From contig NZ_CP055157.1 in the NCBI RefSeq assembly GCF_013367775.1, positions 3,112,001 through 3,176,000 on the forward strand: a stretch of DNA of 64,000 bases, in the 5' to 3' direction. The notes beneath the pieces are model-generated. The model saw only the letters and a list, made by a program, of their open reading frames with translations. It made no database searches and was not told the origin of the DNA. Numbering within the stretch: the first letter of the stretch is position 1; every line of letters begins with the position of its first letter. Shown here piece after piece: positions 48,615 through 57,172 of this stretch. A program made the position numbers and the translations under genes. This DNA is from Microbulbifer sp. YPW1 (GTDB lineage Bacteria; Pseudomonadota; Gammaproteobacteria; Pseudomonadales; Cellvibrionaceae).

Positions 48615-48640
48615 GAAAGCAAGTTCTGACGTTACCTGTT

Positions 48641-50107
48641 TCAGAAACTGTAATTTAGGGAGGCGCCAACCAACCAGGCTTCCAGGTTGGTGGTACCGCC
48701 GTCAAAGTAAGTGCCAAGCCCAACATCCGGAGTCAGAGGCAGTGCCTGGAATTCCTGGATGCGTTCATCGTCACCCCACAGATAAGCCAGACCGCCGTCG
48801 ATGCTCAGCTGATTGTTGACTTTGTAGGTGCCACCGAAGGTTACCCACTGGCGATCTGCATCAGGGATGGAGAGGGTGCGCCAGGTTACCGGCAAGCCCT
48901 GGCCAGCTCCCAGGCCGAAGGCGGCGGACTCGGCGATAGCATCATTGTTGAATCCGTTTCTCGCTGCACCGTTGTCGTAGGCGTAGCCTACGCGCCAGGT
49001 GACCTCATCACAGGGGTAGTATTCAACCCCGAGGCTGTAGCGCCAGCCACTTTTGAAGTTTTCTTCCTTAATTTTTAGCGGGTTGTATTCCGGGAAGGGT
49101 TGACCGTTCACGCGCTGGCGGGGGAAGAAGGCTTCCAGGCGTTGGAAATCGTCCCAATCTGTCCACATGGCTCCGAGAGCTACGCCCCATTCATCGTGGA
49201 AGCGATGGTAAAGTCCCAGTTCGAGCGTGTCTGGCAGATCGAGCGTCAGATTTGCGCGCTCATTGTCAAACGGGAGCCCGGTGTTGACACTGGTTAACAG
49301 GTCCGAATTTACGTCGGCCTCGATTTCAGGGTCCAGTTCTGACTGGTAAGAAACACCAATATGGGTGCGGCCGTCCACGCTGCGCCACAGCATGCCTACG
49401 CTCCAGCCGTATTCCCAGTCATCGCCATCGGCATCAAGGATACGCGCATTCGAAGCGGGGCCACCCAGTACCTGTTCAGCCAGTGGGTCCAGCAGGAAGT
49501 TATTGGGTACTTTGCTCTTCAGCGTAGCGTCCGCATACAGGATATTTGCGGATACACCGATGCTGAACTGGTCGTTCCAGTCGAAGGCAACAGAAGGTGC
49601 AATATTAACGGACAGTAGTTCGGTTTTGTCAGCGATGTGGGTGACCGGCCAGCTGCTGTTGAAGTCGGTTTCCAGACCATAGTCGGTATTCATCGCCAAA
49701 CCGAAGGACCAGCAATCGTCAAAGGGCACTGCAAGATAGGCGTTGGGCACCACGGCGCTACTTGCGTAGTCATCTGCGGTGTCAAAAATGGAACCCGCGA
49801 GGCTCGGGCCTGCAGCGGTAAGCAGGTAGTAATCGGTGGTGCCGGCCGCATCGATTTCAGGATTTACGTAGGTTGCACCAATAGAAAAGGCCATCTTGTT
49901 AAACAACGCGGAACCCGCCGGGTTGCGAGCGAGAATAGCCGCGTTATCGCCGATGGCATTTTCCGCGGCAAAGGCGCGGCCCAGTCCAGAAGTACTGGAT
50001 TCCTGAAGGGCAAAGCCCGCTGCCATAGCACCACTAGAAAAAGTACCAGCGGATACGGAACAGATTGCGGCGGCCAATGCGGCTTTGCGCAGAGTTTTGA
50101 TAGTCAT
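48641..50107 (-). CDS. FadL/OmpP1-type outer-membrane transporter
   Basis: A 488-aa protein with a signal peptide (ending AMA) and the FadL N-terminal hatch start AGFALQESSTSGLGRAFAAENAIGDNAAILARNPAG. The C-terminal strand ends NYSF. FadL proteins carry long-chain fatty acids or other hydrophobic compounds across the outer membrane. It stands alone, with a terminator after it and a 396-bp gene-free gap before it. A second FadL copy elsewhere is possible. The substrate is not set by sequence. Confidence 0.92.
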   Translation of the reverse strand: MTIKTLRKAALAAAICSVSAGTFSSGAMAAGFALQESSTSGLGRAFAAENAIGDNAAILARNPAGSALFNKMAFSIGATYVNPEIDAAGTTDYYLLTAAGPSLAGSIFDTADDYASSAVVPNAYLAVPFDDCWSFGLAMNTDYGLETDFNSSWPVTHIADKTELLSVNIAPSVAFDWNDQFSIGVSANILYADATLKSKVPNNFLLDPLAEQVLGGPASNARILDADGDDWEYGWSVGMLWRSVDGRTHIGVSYQSELDPEIEADVNSDLLTSVNTGLPFDNERANLTLDLPDTLELGLYHRFHDEWGVALGAMWTDWDDFQRLEAFFPRQRVNGQPFPEYNPLKIKEENFKSGWRYSLGVEYYPCDEVTWRVGYAYDNGAARNGFNNDAIAESAAFGLGAGQGLPVTWRTLSIPDADRQWVTFGGTYKVNNQLSIDGGLAYLWGDDERIQEFQALPLTPDVGLGTYFDGGTTNLEAWLVGASLNYSF

Positions 50108-50503
50108 GGGTTTCCACTCTATTTGCTGAATTGTGTGCCAACGGGAAAACTGCCCAATGTTTCACAGAGAAGCTTTTCCGGAAAAAATTGTTTAAAGCAA
50201 ACAAATTCCTAGTAGACGAAGTCTAGCAGTGCCAAATTCACCTACTTGCTAAAACGAGCGTCTTTATAGTGACGAGTAGCGGAAAAATCTACCGGTTGAC
50301 GTGGTTTTTTTGGAGAGTGTGAAAAAAATTTATGAAATTTCTAGTCGGCTTGTTCCGGGGAGGTTTTTGCAAAGAAGATTGGTATTTTTTGACCTTCTTT
50401 TAATCGGTATTTTTCGAATGGTGGATGGTCGCGATCCATGATGGATAGCGCGACCAGTTGATGTGAAATACGTGAAAAATTTGTGAGCGAGCTGGCGGAA
50501 GAA
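50108..50503. other. Gene-free interval
   Basis: An AT-rich gap between the FadL-type and DUF3108 genes. A small inverted repeat, TAGAC (50213-50217) with GTCTA (50221-50225), lies about 110 bp before the FadL-type start and could be an operator. A 64-codon frame at 50341-50535 has no family features and is not called. Confidence 0.4.
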
Positions 50504-51271
50504 TTATTGATCGACGTTAACTTCTTGCCCATCAATGGATAGTTTCGTCAGGGTGATCTGGTAGCTCTTGCCATCTTCGTATTGCTTGAGTTTTACCAGC
50601 GCGTAATTCCATTGCGGGGCGAACCAGATATTGGTGACGCGCTCCGCGTCCTCTTCACGGACACGCTGCACCTTGATGGTTTCCACCGCGCCCATGGGCG
50701 TTTTCACGGTCTCTTTGCCCGCCACACGAAACTCGTATTCGCGAATCCTCTTACCGTCGGCTACCTGGTACTTCAGTGGTGTTTTGCCGTTGGCGACATC
50801 CATTGCCAGCTGCAACTGATAACTGATTTTATCCTGAATATTGGCGGGCGCCTTTTCGATGCTGCGAGATTTGTCGTAAACATTGACCACGCGGCTGGCG
50901 CCATCTTCAAAACTCAGCGCTGTGTGGCGATCCTTGCCGAGGCCGGATTTCTGGTAATCGTAGTGTTGTGGTACCAGACGCTGCCCCTGTTGGGCGAAGC
51001 GGGAGTACTCCTCGATTTTGGCAAACATGGAGTGGGCGGAAAAATCCAGCCGCCAGCTGGTAGGAGAGCCACTGAGTTTGCGCTCTGCGGTTACCCCAAA
51101 GCCGCTGAACTCGGCTTTGTAGGTGGCGGTAAATGGCTGGAGCACCTGGGATTTGGCGGTTGTCGCTGTTTCAGCCTGGCTGAGAGGGGTCAACGGCGCG
51201 AGGGCCAACAGGGAGAGAAAGGAAAACAGCGAGCTGCTGATGATTTTTTTGCGCAGTACGTTGGGAGTCAA
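50504..51271 (-). CDS. DUF3108 periplasmic protein
   Basis: A 255-aa protein with a signal peptide (FLSLLALAPLTPLSQA) and the DUF3108 beta-rich body: FTATYKAEFSGFGVTAERKL, QHYDYQKSGLGKDR and the C-terminal VTNIWFAPQWNYALVKLKQYEDG. The TTG at 51271 is supported by GGAGG 8 bases upstream, giving LTPNVLRKKI before the signal. The family has no known function. It follows purN on the same strand (61 bp), as in many gammaproteobacteria. Confidence 0.85.
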   Translation of the reverse strand: MTPNVLRKKIISSSLFSFLSLLALAPLTPLSQAETATTAKSQVLQPFTATYKAEFSGFGVTAERKLSGSPTSWRLDFSAHSMFAKIEEYSRFAQQGQRLVPQHYDYQKSGLGKDRHTALSFEDGASRVVNVYDKSRSIEKAPANIQDKISYQLQLAMDVANGKTPLKYQVADGKRIREYEFRVAGKETVKTPMGAVETIKVQRVREEDAERVTNIWFAPQWNYALVKLKQYEDGKSYQITLTKLSIDGQEVNVDQ

Positions 51272-51332
51272 GGTTCCACCTCCGGCCTGAATGTCTGATT
51301 CCGTGATTCAGGCCGAAAGTGTAGTCGGCCTG

Positions 51333-51992
51333 TCAGTCGAGGCGTTTGCCGCTGCGTGGCAGCAGCTCGCCATCCAGCTCGGCGCGATCGCCGGCCATCT
51401 TCAGCCGCCCCTGGGCGAACCAGGTAGCGGCCATCGGATAGATGATATGTTCCTGTACCTGAACACGCTGTGAAAGTGTGCCCGCGTCATCACCGGCTTC
51501 GATGGGCACGGCGGCCTGTAGTACAGGCGGGCCACCATCCAGCTCTTCAGTGACAAAGTGTACCGTCGCGCCGTGTTCGCTGTCACCGGCGTCCAGTGCG
51601 CGCTGGTGTGTGTGCAGGCCCTGGTACTTGGGCAGCAGAGAGGGGTGAATGTTCAACATGCGGCCGCTGTAATGGCGCACAAACCCGGGAGTGAGGATGC
51701 GCATGAAGCCGGCCAATATCACCAGGTCTGGCTCGTAGGCGTCGATTACCTCAATCATCGCCTGATCGAAGCTTTCGCGATCCGAGAAGTCCCGGTGGCT
51801 GAGCACCTCGGTGGCGACCCCGGCATTCTTTGCCCGGGTCAGGCCGTAGGCGTCCGCTTTGTTGCTGATAACGGCTTCGATGCTGTAAGCGCACTCGGCT
51901 GCCGTTACTGCATCCAGGAATGCCTGTAGGTTGGTGCCGCTTCCGGAGATCAGGACTACCGCGCGGCACTTGCTGGAAGATGGATTCGACAT
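51333..51992 (-). CDS. purN: Phosphoribosylglycinamide formyltransferase
   Basis: A 219-aa GART: LISGSGTNLQAFLDA at the phosphate site, the catalytic NIHPSLLPKY, and the Asp in VHFVTEELDGGPP. It formylates GAR with 10-formyl-THF in purine synthesis. ATG 51992 is 7 bp after the purM stop, so the start at 52067 inside purM is rejected. It pairs with purM as an operon. Confidence 0.96.
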   Translation of the reverse strand: MSNPSSSKCRAVVLISGSGTNLQAFLDAVTAAECAYSIEAVISNKADAYGLTRAKNAGVATEVLSHRDFSDRESFDQAMIEVIDAYEPDLVILAGFMRILTPGFVRHYSGRMLNIHPSLLPKYQGLHTHQRALDAGDSEHGATVHFVTEELDGGPPVLQAAVPIEAGDDAGTLSQRVQVQEHIIYPMAATWFAQGRLKMAGDRAELDGELLPRSGKRLD

Positions 51993-51999
51993 CGTAGGA

Positions 52000-53073
52000 T
52001 TACAGTCCCGCCAGCTCGACAGCTTCACCGGTGTCGCCTTCGGCGGCGGTCTCGATGCTGCCGACAATAAAGGCGTCCTCGCCCAGTTCCTTCAACTTGG
52101 CTACAGCCTTGTCTGCTTCTGCCGCCGGCACACAGATCACCATGCCCACACCGCAGTTGAAGGTGCGGTACATTTCGCGGCCCTCGATGTTGCCGGCCTC
52201 CTGCAGCCAGCGGAATACCGGAGGCAGGTCCCAGCTCTTGGTGTCGATTACCGCGCGCGCATTCTCCGGGAGTACCCGCGGCAGGTTTTCCAGCAGGCCG
52301 CCGCCGGTGATGTGGCTGAGCGCATTAACCTGAACTTCTTTCATCAGGCTCAGCAGGCTCTTCACATAGATGCGGGTCGGCGCCATCAGGGATTCCGCGA
52401 GGGTTTTGCCCTCGAGATCTTTGTGCAGGTCGGCACCGCTGATTTCCAGTACCTTGCGGATCAGGGAGTAGCCGTTGGAGTGGGGGCCGGAAGCGCCGAG
52501 GCCGATCAGCTTGTCGCCGGCCTGTACTTTGGAGCCGTCGATGATCTCCGACTTCTCTACCACGCCGACACAGAAACCGGCCAGGTCGTAGTCGTCGCCC
52601 TCGTACATGCCGGGCATTTCCGCGGTTTCACCGCCGACCAGCGCAGCGCCGGCCAGTTCACAGCCCTTGCCAATGCCCGCTACGACATCGGCGGCAATGT
52701 CTACATTGAGCTTGCCGGTGGCGTAGTAATCCAGGAAGAACAGGGGTTCTGCACCGGCGACCACCAGATCGTTCACACACATGGCGACCAGGTCGATGCC
52801 GATGGTGTCGTGGATGCCGAGATCCATCGCCAGGCGCAGCTTGGTGCCGACGCCGTCGGTGCCGGAGACCAGCACTGGCTGCTTGTAGCCGCTGGGCAGC
52901 TCGCACAGGGCGCCGAAGCCGCCGAGGCCGCCCATCACTTCCGGGCGCGCGGTGCGCTTGGCAACATGCTTGATGCGCTCAACCAGGGCATTTCCCGCGT
53001 CGATATCGACACCGGCGTCCTTGTAGCTGAGGGAAGGGCTAGTGGAGGAAGAGTTCGGCTTGGAGTCGCTCAT
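52000..53073 (-). CDS. purM: Phosphoribosylformylglycinamidine cyclo-ligase
   Basis: A 357-aa AIR synthetase: [36 protein letters not shown], the Asp/Asn ATP loop [23 protein letters not shown] and the C-terminal [11 protein letters not shown]. It makes aminoimidazole ribotide, the shared precursor of purines and of HMP for ThiC. It is divergent from the DUF2066-hda pair, with 253 bp between them. Confidence 0.97.
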   Translation of the reverse strand: MSDSKPNSSSTSPSLSYKDAGVDIDAGNALVERIKHVAKRTARPEVMGGLGGFGALCELPSGYKQPVLVSGTDGVGTKLRLAMDLGIHDTIGIDLVAMCVNDLVVAGAEPLFFLDYYATGKLNVDIAADVVAGIGKGCELAGAALVGGETAEMPGMYEGDDYDLAGFCVGVVEKSEIIDGSKVQAGDKLIGLGASGPHSNGYSLIRKVLEISGADLHKDLEGKTLAESLMAPTRIYVKSLLSLMKEVQVNALSHITGGGLLENLPRVLPENARAVIDTKSWDLPPVFRWLQEAGNIEGREMYRTFNCGVGMVICVPAAEADKAVAKLKELGEDAFIVGSIETAAEGDTGEAVELAGL

Positions 53074-53326
53074 GGTTCAACCTGTTAAGGGCCTGTTTGG
53101 AAGGGCGCGTATTCTAGTGGAAAATTGCCCGAATGTGCGAACTGAAGGCTGGGAGAAACAGCCGACACTGATACAATAGCCGGTAATTGACTGCCGGGGC
53201 TCGTCTTCGGCGTGTGAGCGCACCACCTGTTTTCAGGTATCGGGGCCCCTGAGAGGCCCGATCTGGTGCGAATCTGCGCAGGGATGTGCATCTGTAATAT
53301 AAAAGAGGTAAGGGGACCGCGAGCCA

Positions 53327-54424
53327 ATGCCATCGATCATAAACCCCCGGGTGCTGCTCTGTTTTTTGCTGCTGCTGGCAGTATTCATGTCTGCTCTGCC
53401 GGCATCCGCACGGGTGATGCCGGATCTGTACGAGGTGAGTGAGGCGGTCTCGAGCCGCGGCACCACCGACCGCGCTGGGGCCACCAGCCGCGGCCTGGAG
53501 CGGGTCTTCATTCGGGTAACCGGCGACCAGAACGTGGGGAACAACCCCAAACTGGCACCAGTGCTCAAGCAGGCACAGAAGTACGTCCAGAGCTATCGCT
53601 ACGATACCGACGATAACCAGCTGTTCCTGCAACTGACGTTCGACCCGCAGGCGGTGAACGACCTGGTGCACCAGTTGCAGCTGCCCCTGTGGCCCAACAA
53701 CCGCCCGGGCACTCTGGTGTGGATGGCGGTTGATACCCTCCAGAGTGGCCGCGATACCCTGCGCCAGGAAGATTATCCCGAGCTGTTCGGTCTGCTCGAT
53801 GGCCTGGCGCTGGAGCGCGGCCTGCCACTGGACTTCCCGGTCATGGACCTGAACGACCAGCGCAATATGCCGCTGGGAGCGCTCTGGGCCCAGGACGAGA
53901 GCGCCGCGCAACGCGCCGGAGTGCGTTATCGCCCCGACGCCACGCTGATGGGACGCCTGCTGCAGACTTCCGGGCAGCGCTGGCAGGCCAACTGGCTGCT
54001 GATTCACGGCGGCCGCAGCTACGCGTTTGATGCCAGCGGCTCCTCCCTCGAGGAAGTTGCCCTGCGTGGGGTGAACGAAGCTGCCAACCAGCTCGCAGAG
54101 CGTTACGCAGTGCGCACCGACGATACCGGTGTCGCCAGCGCGGTACTGGTCGAGATTTCCGGCATCCGCAGCTTTGCAGATTACTCCAGTGCAACCAAGT
54201 ACCTGCAGGGCCTGGCCCAGGTGAGCAGTGCGGATGTGCTGGCGGTGAATGGCGATCGCCTGACACTGGCGCTCACGACCAGTACCCAGCTTGAGTCCCT
54301 GCGGGATGTGCTGGCGTTGAATCGCAATCTGCAGCTGTCCAGAGACGACGGGCTGGTAGATCTGTCCGGCTACCGTGCTCCACTCGGCAGTGCCCAGAAC
54401 CCCCTGCGTTACAACTGGCAGTAA
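53327..54424 (+). CDS. DUF2066 periplasmic protein
   Basis: A 365-aa protein with a signal peptide (LLCFLLLLAVFMSALPASA) and the DUF2066 pattern: DLYEVSEAVSSRGTTDRAGA, a VFIRVTGDQNVGNNPKL segment and LPLWPNNRPGTLVWMAVD. The function is unknown. It lies 3 bp before hda and divergently from purM, an arrangement kept in many gammaproteobacteria. Confidence 0.88.
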   Translation: MPSIINPRVLLCFLLLLAVFMSALPASARVMPDLYEVSEAVSSRGTTDRAGATSRGLERVFIRVTGDQNVGNNPKLAPVLKQAQKYVQSYRYDTDDNQLFLQLTFDPQAVNDLVHQLQLPLWPNNRPGTLVWMAVDTLQSGRDTLRQEDYPELFGLLDGLALERGLPLDFPVMDLNDQRNMPLGALWAQDESAAQRAGVRYRPDATLMGRLLQTSGQRWQANWLLIHGGRSYAFDASGSSLEEVALRGVNEAANQLAERYAVRTDDTGVASAVLVEISGIRSFADYSSATKYLQGLAQVSSADVLAVNGDRLTLALTTSTQLESLRDVLALNRNLQLSRDDGLVDLSGYRAPLGSAQNPLRYNWQ

Positions 54425-54427
54425 CCC

Positions 54428-55162
54428 GTGTCTGATAGCAGTAAATCCGGTGGTGTTCCACAACAGCTCTCGCTGGGGGTATCCCTGCGGGACGACGCCA
54501 CCTTCGCCAATTTTTTTCGCTCTCCCGATGACGGCAACCGCCAGGTAGTGGACCTGCTGCGGGCCTTTGCCAGCGGCGACAATACCGAGCAGGCGATTTT
54601 CCTGTGGGGGGAATCCGGCAGCGGGATCACGCATCTGCTGCAGTCCGTGTGCCAGGTGGCGGAGAGCGCCGGGCGCCGTTTCCAGTACCTGCCGCTGATG
54701 GATCTGATCGAGGCCAACCCCGAGGTCATCGTGGAAGGGCTCGAATACCTGGACCTCGTATGTATCGACGACCTGCACCTGATAGAGGGGCGGGAGAACT
54801 GGCAAACCGCGTTGTTTCACCTGTATAACCGCCTGCGCGATAGCGGCCGCCAGTTGCTGTTGGGGGCGCGCAAGTCTCCGCGCGGACTTGATCTGGAGCT
54901 GGCGGACCTGAAATCGCGCCTGCAGTGGGGGCTGACCTTCCAGCTGCACCCGCTGAGCGATGCGGACAAGCTGGCAGCTTTGCGCCAGCGCAGCCGTCTG
55001 CGCGGCTTTGACCTGCCGGAGGATGTGGCCCTGTACATCCTGCACCGGGCGCCGCGGGATACCCGTGCATTATTTGCCTGCCTGGAGCAGCTGGATCGTG
55101 CCTCGTTGCAGGCCCAGCGCAAGATCACCATTCCCTTCGTAAAACAGGTCCTCAATATCTGA
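54428..55162 (+). CDS. hda: DnaA inactivator Hda
   Basis: A 244-aa AAA+ protein of the DnaA family without the DNA-binding domain. The N-terminal QQLSLGVSLRDDATFANFF carries the beta-clamp binding QLSLG. The Walker A region GESGSGITHLL is degenerate as in other Hda, with Walker B VCIDDLHLI and the arginine finger in APRDTRALF. It stimulates DnaA-ATP hydrolysis on the loaded clamp. GTG 54428 keeps the clamp motif at the usual place. Confidence 0.94.
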   Translation: MSDSSKSGGVPQQLSLGVSLRDDATFANFFRSPDDGNRQVVDLLRAFASGDNTEQAIFLWGESGSGITHLLQSVCQVAESAGRRFQYLPLMDLIEANPEVIVEGLEYLDLVCIDDLHLIEGRENWQTALFHLYNRLRDSGRQLLLGARKSPRGLDLELADLKSRLQWGLTFQLHPLSDADKLAALRQRSRLRGFDLPEDVALYILHRAPRDTRALFACLEQLDRASLQAQRKITIPFVKQVLNI

Positions 55163-55178
55163 GTCTGTATCCCCGGGC

Positions 55179-55200
55179 GCGGTCGCCGATTGGCGGCCGC
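55179..55200 (+). terminator. Possible terminator after hda
   Basis: GCGGTCGCC and GGCGGCCGC pair (one G-U) around GATT; TTTT comes only 6 bases later, so efficiency is uncertain. Confidence 0.35.
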
Positions 55201-55295
55201 TCCCGCTTTTGGCATTTACTTCTACACTGTTAGCAATCACGTGAATTTATCCGCCGGAGACTTTTGCGGTTGCCGGCTTGCAGTGGAGGAATGTC

Positions 55296-55823
55296 ATGAA
55301 TCATCTCGCCAGAACGATTGTTGCGGGGGCCCTGGCCAGTGGCCTGGCGCTGGCCGCCCATGCCGAAACCGTGGTCAGTGTGCTGAAACTCGATAGCTCG
55401 GGTGTAGGTTCAATGCTGGGCACCGTCACGATTACCGAGTCCCCGCACGGACTGGTATTCACTCCGAGCCTGAAAGGGTTACCCAGTGGCCTGCACGGCT
55501 TCCATCTACACGAAAATGGCAGTTGCGAGCCGGCGATGAAGGACGGCAAGAAAGTGCCGGGCCTGGCAGCGGGGAGCCACTACGACCCGCAAAAAACCGG
55601 CAAACACGGTATGCCCTGGGGCGATGGCCACCTGGGAGACCTGCCGGCACTGTATGTGGACAACGACGGCAATGCATCCGAGCCGGTGCTGGCGCCGCGC
55701 CTGAAAAAGTCCGATCTCAAGGGGCGCGCGCTGGTGATCCATGCCGGCGGCGACAACTATTCGGATAATCCCAAGCCGCTCGGCGGTGGCGGTGCCCGCT
55801 TCGCCTGTGGGGTGATTCAGTAA
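55296..55823 (+). CDS. sodC: Periplasmic Cu,Zn superoxide dismutase
   Basis: A 175-aa protein with a signal peptide ending AAHA and the SodC metal ligands [34 protein letters not shown] and a C-terminal [12 protein letters not shown] 55296 has GGAGG 6-7 bases upstream. It detoxifies periplasmic superoxide. Its end overlaps the catalase-like gene on the opposite strand by 7 bases. Confidence 0.95.
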   Translation: MNHLARTIVAGALASGLALAAHAETVVSVLKLDSSGVGSMLGTVTITESPHGLVFTPSLKGLPSGLHGFHLHENGSCEPAMKDGKKVPGLAAGSHYDPQKTGKHGMPWGDGHLGDLPALYVDNDGNASEPVLAPRLKKSDLKGRALVIHAGGDNYSDNPKPLGGGGARFACGVIQ

Positions 55824-57172
55824 GGGGCCGTAGCTTCCTGCGCAACTTCCCCATAGCCGCCAGTACCGCACTGGCTGCTCGCCGCGCTGCCGTCCGACGG
55901 CTGGTACAGATGGTCAAAGCAGCGCGCAAGCGGCCAGGTGGGCTTGGTGATATTCAGTCCCTGCTGTGGTGTGCATGGGTGATCTGACCCCGCTATGCAC
56001 CAGCCGACGGGTTCCTGTTGTGGGGCCTCGTTGCGCTGGTGGCGGAACTCGGACACCGCGTGATAGACCAGCCGTCGGGCCCGGTTGAGGCTGCCGAGCG
56101 GCTCCCATTTTCCGACTGCGCGCCAGGGGTTCATGGACAGGTTTTCACAGAATTGCTGCTGGGCTTCCCCGGTGAAGGTTTGCGGCGGAATGTGAATCCG
56201 CGCGATGGGGACAAACGGCGCGGCCGTTTCCTCCCAGATCACCGTGGCATCATCCAGTGGCATGTCTGCCGCGGCCTCGCCGATGGCTCGCGGCTGTACC
56301 ATAAACTCAAAGCAGGCTGAGCCGGATTCCAGCGTAGTGGCCATTTGCCGGGTGAGGAAATCATCCGCGGTCTTGTCCGCATCGGCAGAGTAGCGGACGC
56401 CGGCACAGGGGCGACTCGAAAATTTCACCGTGGTTTCGCCGAGCTGATAGGGCAACATGGAAAAATATTGCTCCGCCAGCGGATTGTCGATTTGCGAAGA
56501 CACCGTTTGGTAGGCGCGCAGCATTTCTTGTAGATGCAGCCGCGGCGGCCACAGATTGATAAACCAGCCTCGGCGGTCCAGCTTGGCCAGGTGCTGCATA
56601 TTTTCCGCGTAGTCGAAAATATCGCGGTTAAAGAAGGCCGGCGTATTGGTCATGATGAAGTCCTGATTGCCGTCGCCCAGTTCCGGCGCGATCACCGGTC
56701 CTTCGGTCCCCATCACTTTTACCGCCATCCCCCTGGCATCGCCCTTGCTGTCCGGTTGAACCAGCATGTCGCCGTTGGAAAAGCGGATCCAGGCTTTGTA
56801 GGTCTGTCCCGGTTGGGCAAAGACACTGTGCTGGAACTGCGCCGGAATATCCCCGTTGACTTCGAACTCCGCACGCAGACACCCGGTCGCCTTGGCATGG
56901 GCATCACGGCGGTAGTGATCGCCATATTCCGGACTGTTGTGCTGGTGGGCGATGCGGGAAATCTCCCGAGCCGAAACGATCGCCGAGGCGATGGCTTTGC
57001 GCTCGTCTGTGGATACATCCATTCCCAGCTTCTCGATACTGTTATCCAGCGCTTTAGCAATATCTGGCTCGCCGGAGTAGGGGCTTTGTACAGACCAAGC
57101 TTGCTTGGTAGTGAGCGCACCGAAGGCGCACGCGAGCGCGACGGCGCGTCCGCTGGTGAATATCCAGTTCAT
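55817..57172 (-). CDS. Catalase-fold heme protein (catalase-related family)
   Basis: A 451-aa protein with an N-terminal hydrophobic segment (signal peptide or anchor, residues 8-22). The catalase core retains the distal His in [10 protein letters not shown] (H92), SNGD and the proximal heme-ligand pattern R366-x3-Y370 in RARRLVY. It is shorter than true KatE/KatA and lacks their N-terminal arm; the family includes lipid-peroxide metabolising relatives such as the allene oxide synthase-like group. Its ATG overlaps the stop of the RoxA-like cytochrome gene (ATGA), so they are made together. Peroxidase or hydroperoxide-isomerase activity is possible. Confidence 0.8.
   Translation of the reverse strand: MNWIFTSGRAVALACAFGALTTKQAWSVQSPYSGEPDIAKALDNSIEKLGMDVSTDERKAIASAIVSAREISRIAHQHNSPEYGDHYRRDAHAKATGCLRAEFEVNGDIPAQFQHSVFAQPGQTYKAWIRFSNGDMLVQPDSKGDARGMAVKVMGTEGPVIAPELGDGNQDFIMTNTPAFFNRDIFDYAENMQHLAKLDRRGWFINLWPPRLHLQEMLRAYQTVSSQIDNPLAEQYFSMLPYQLGETTVKFSSRPCAGVRYSADADKTADDFLTRQMATTLESGSACFEFMVQPRAIGEAAADMPLDDATVIWEETAAPFVPIARIHIPPQTFTGEAQQQFCENLSMNPWRAVGKWEPLGSLNRARRLVYHAVSEFRHQRNEAPQQEPVGWCIAGSDHPCTPQQGLNITKPTWPLARCFDHLYQPSDGSAASSQCGTGGYGEVAQEATAPY

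Noticed and set aside
50341..50535. 64-codon minus-strand frame before the DUF3108 end
   Set aside because: It overlaps the end of the DUF3108 gene, has no ribosome site and shows no known fold.
53114..55045. 643-codon frame opposite the DUF2066 and hda genes
   Set aside because: It spans two well-supported genes on the other strand and shows no family features.
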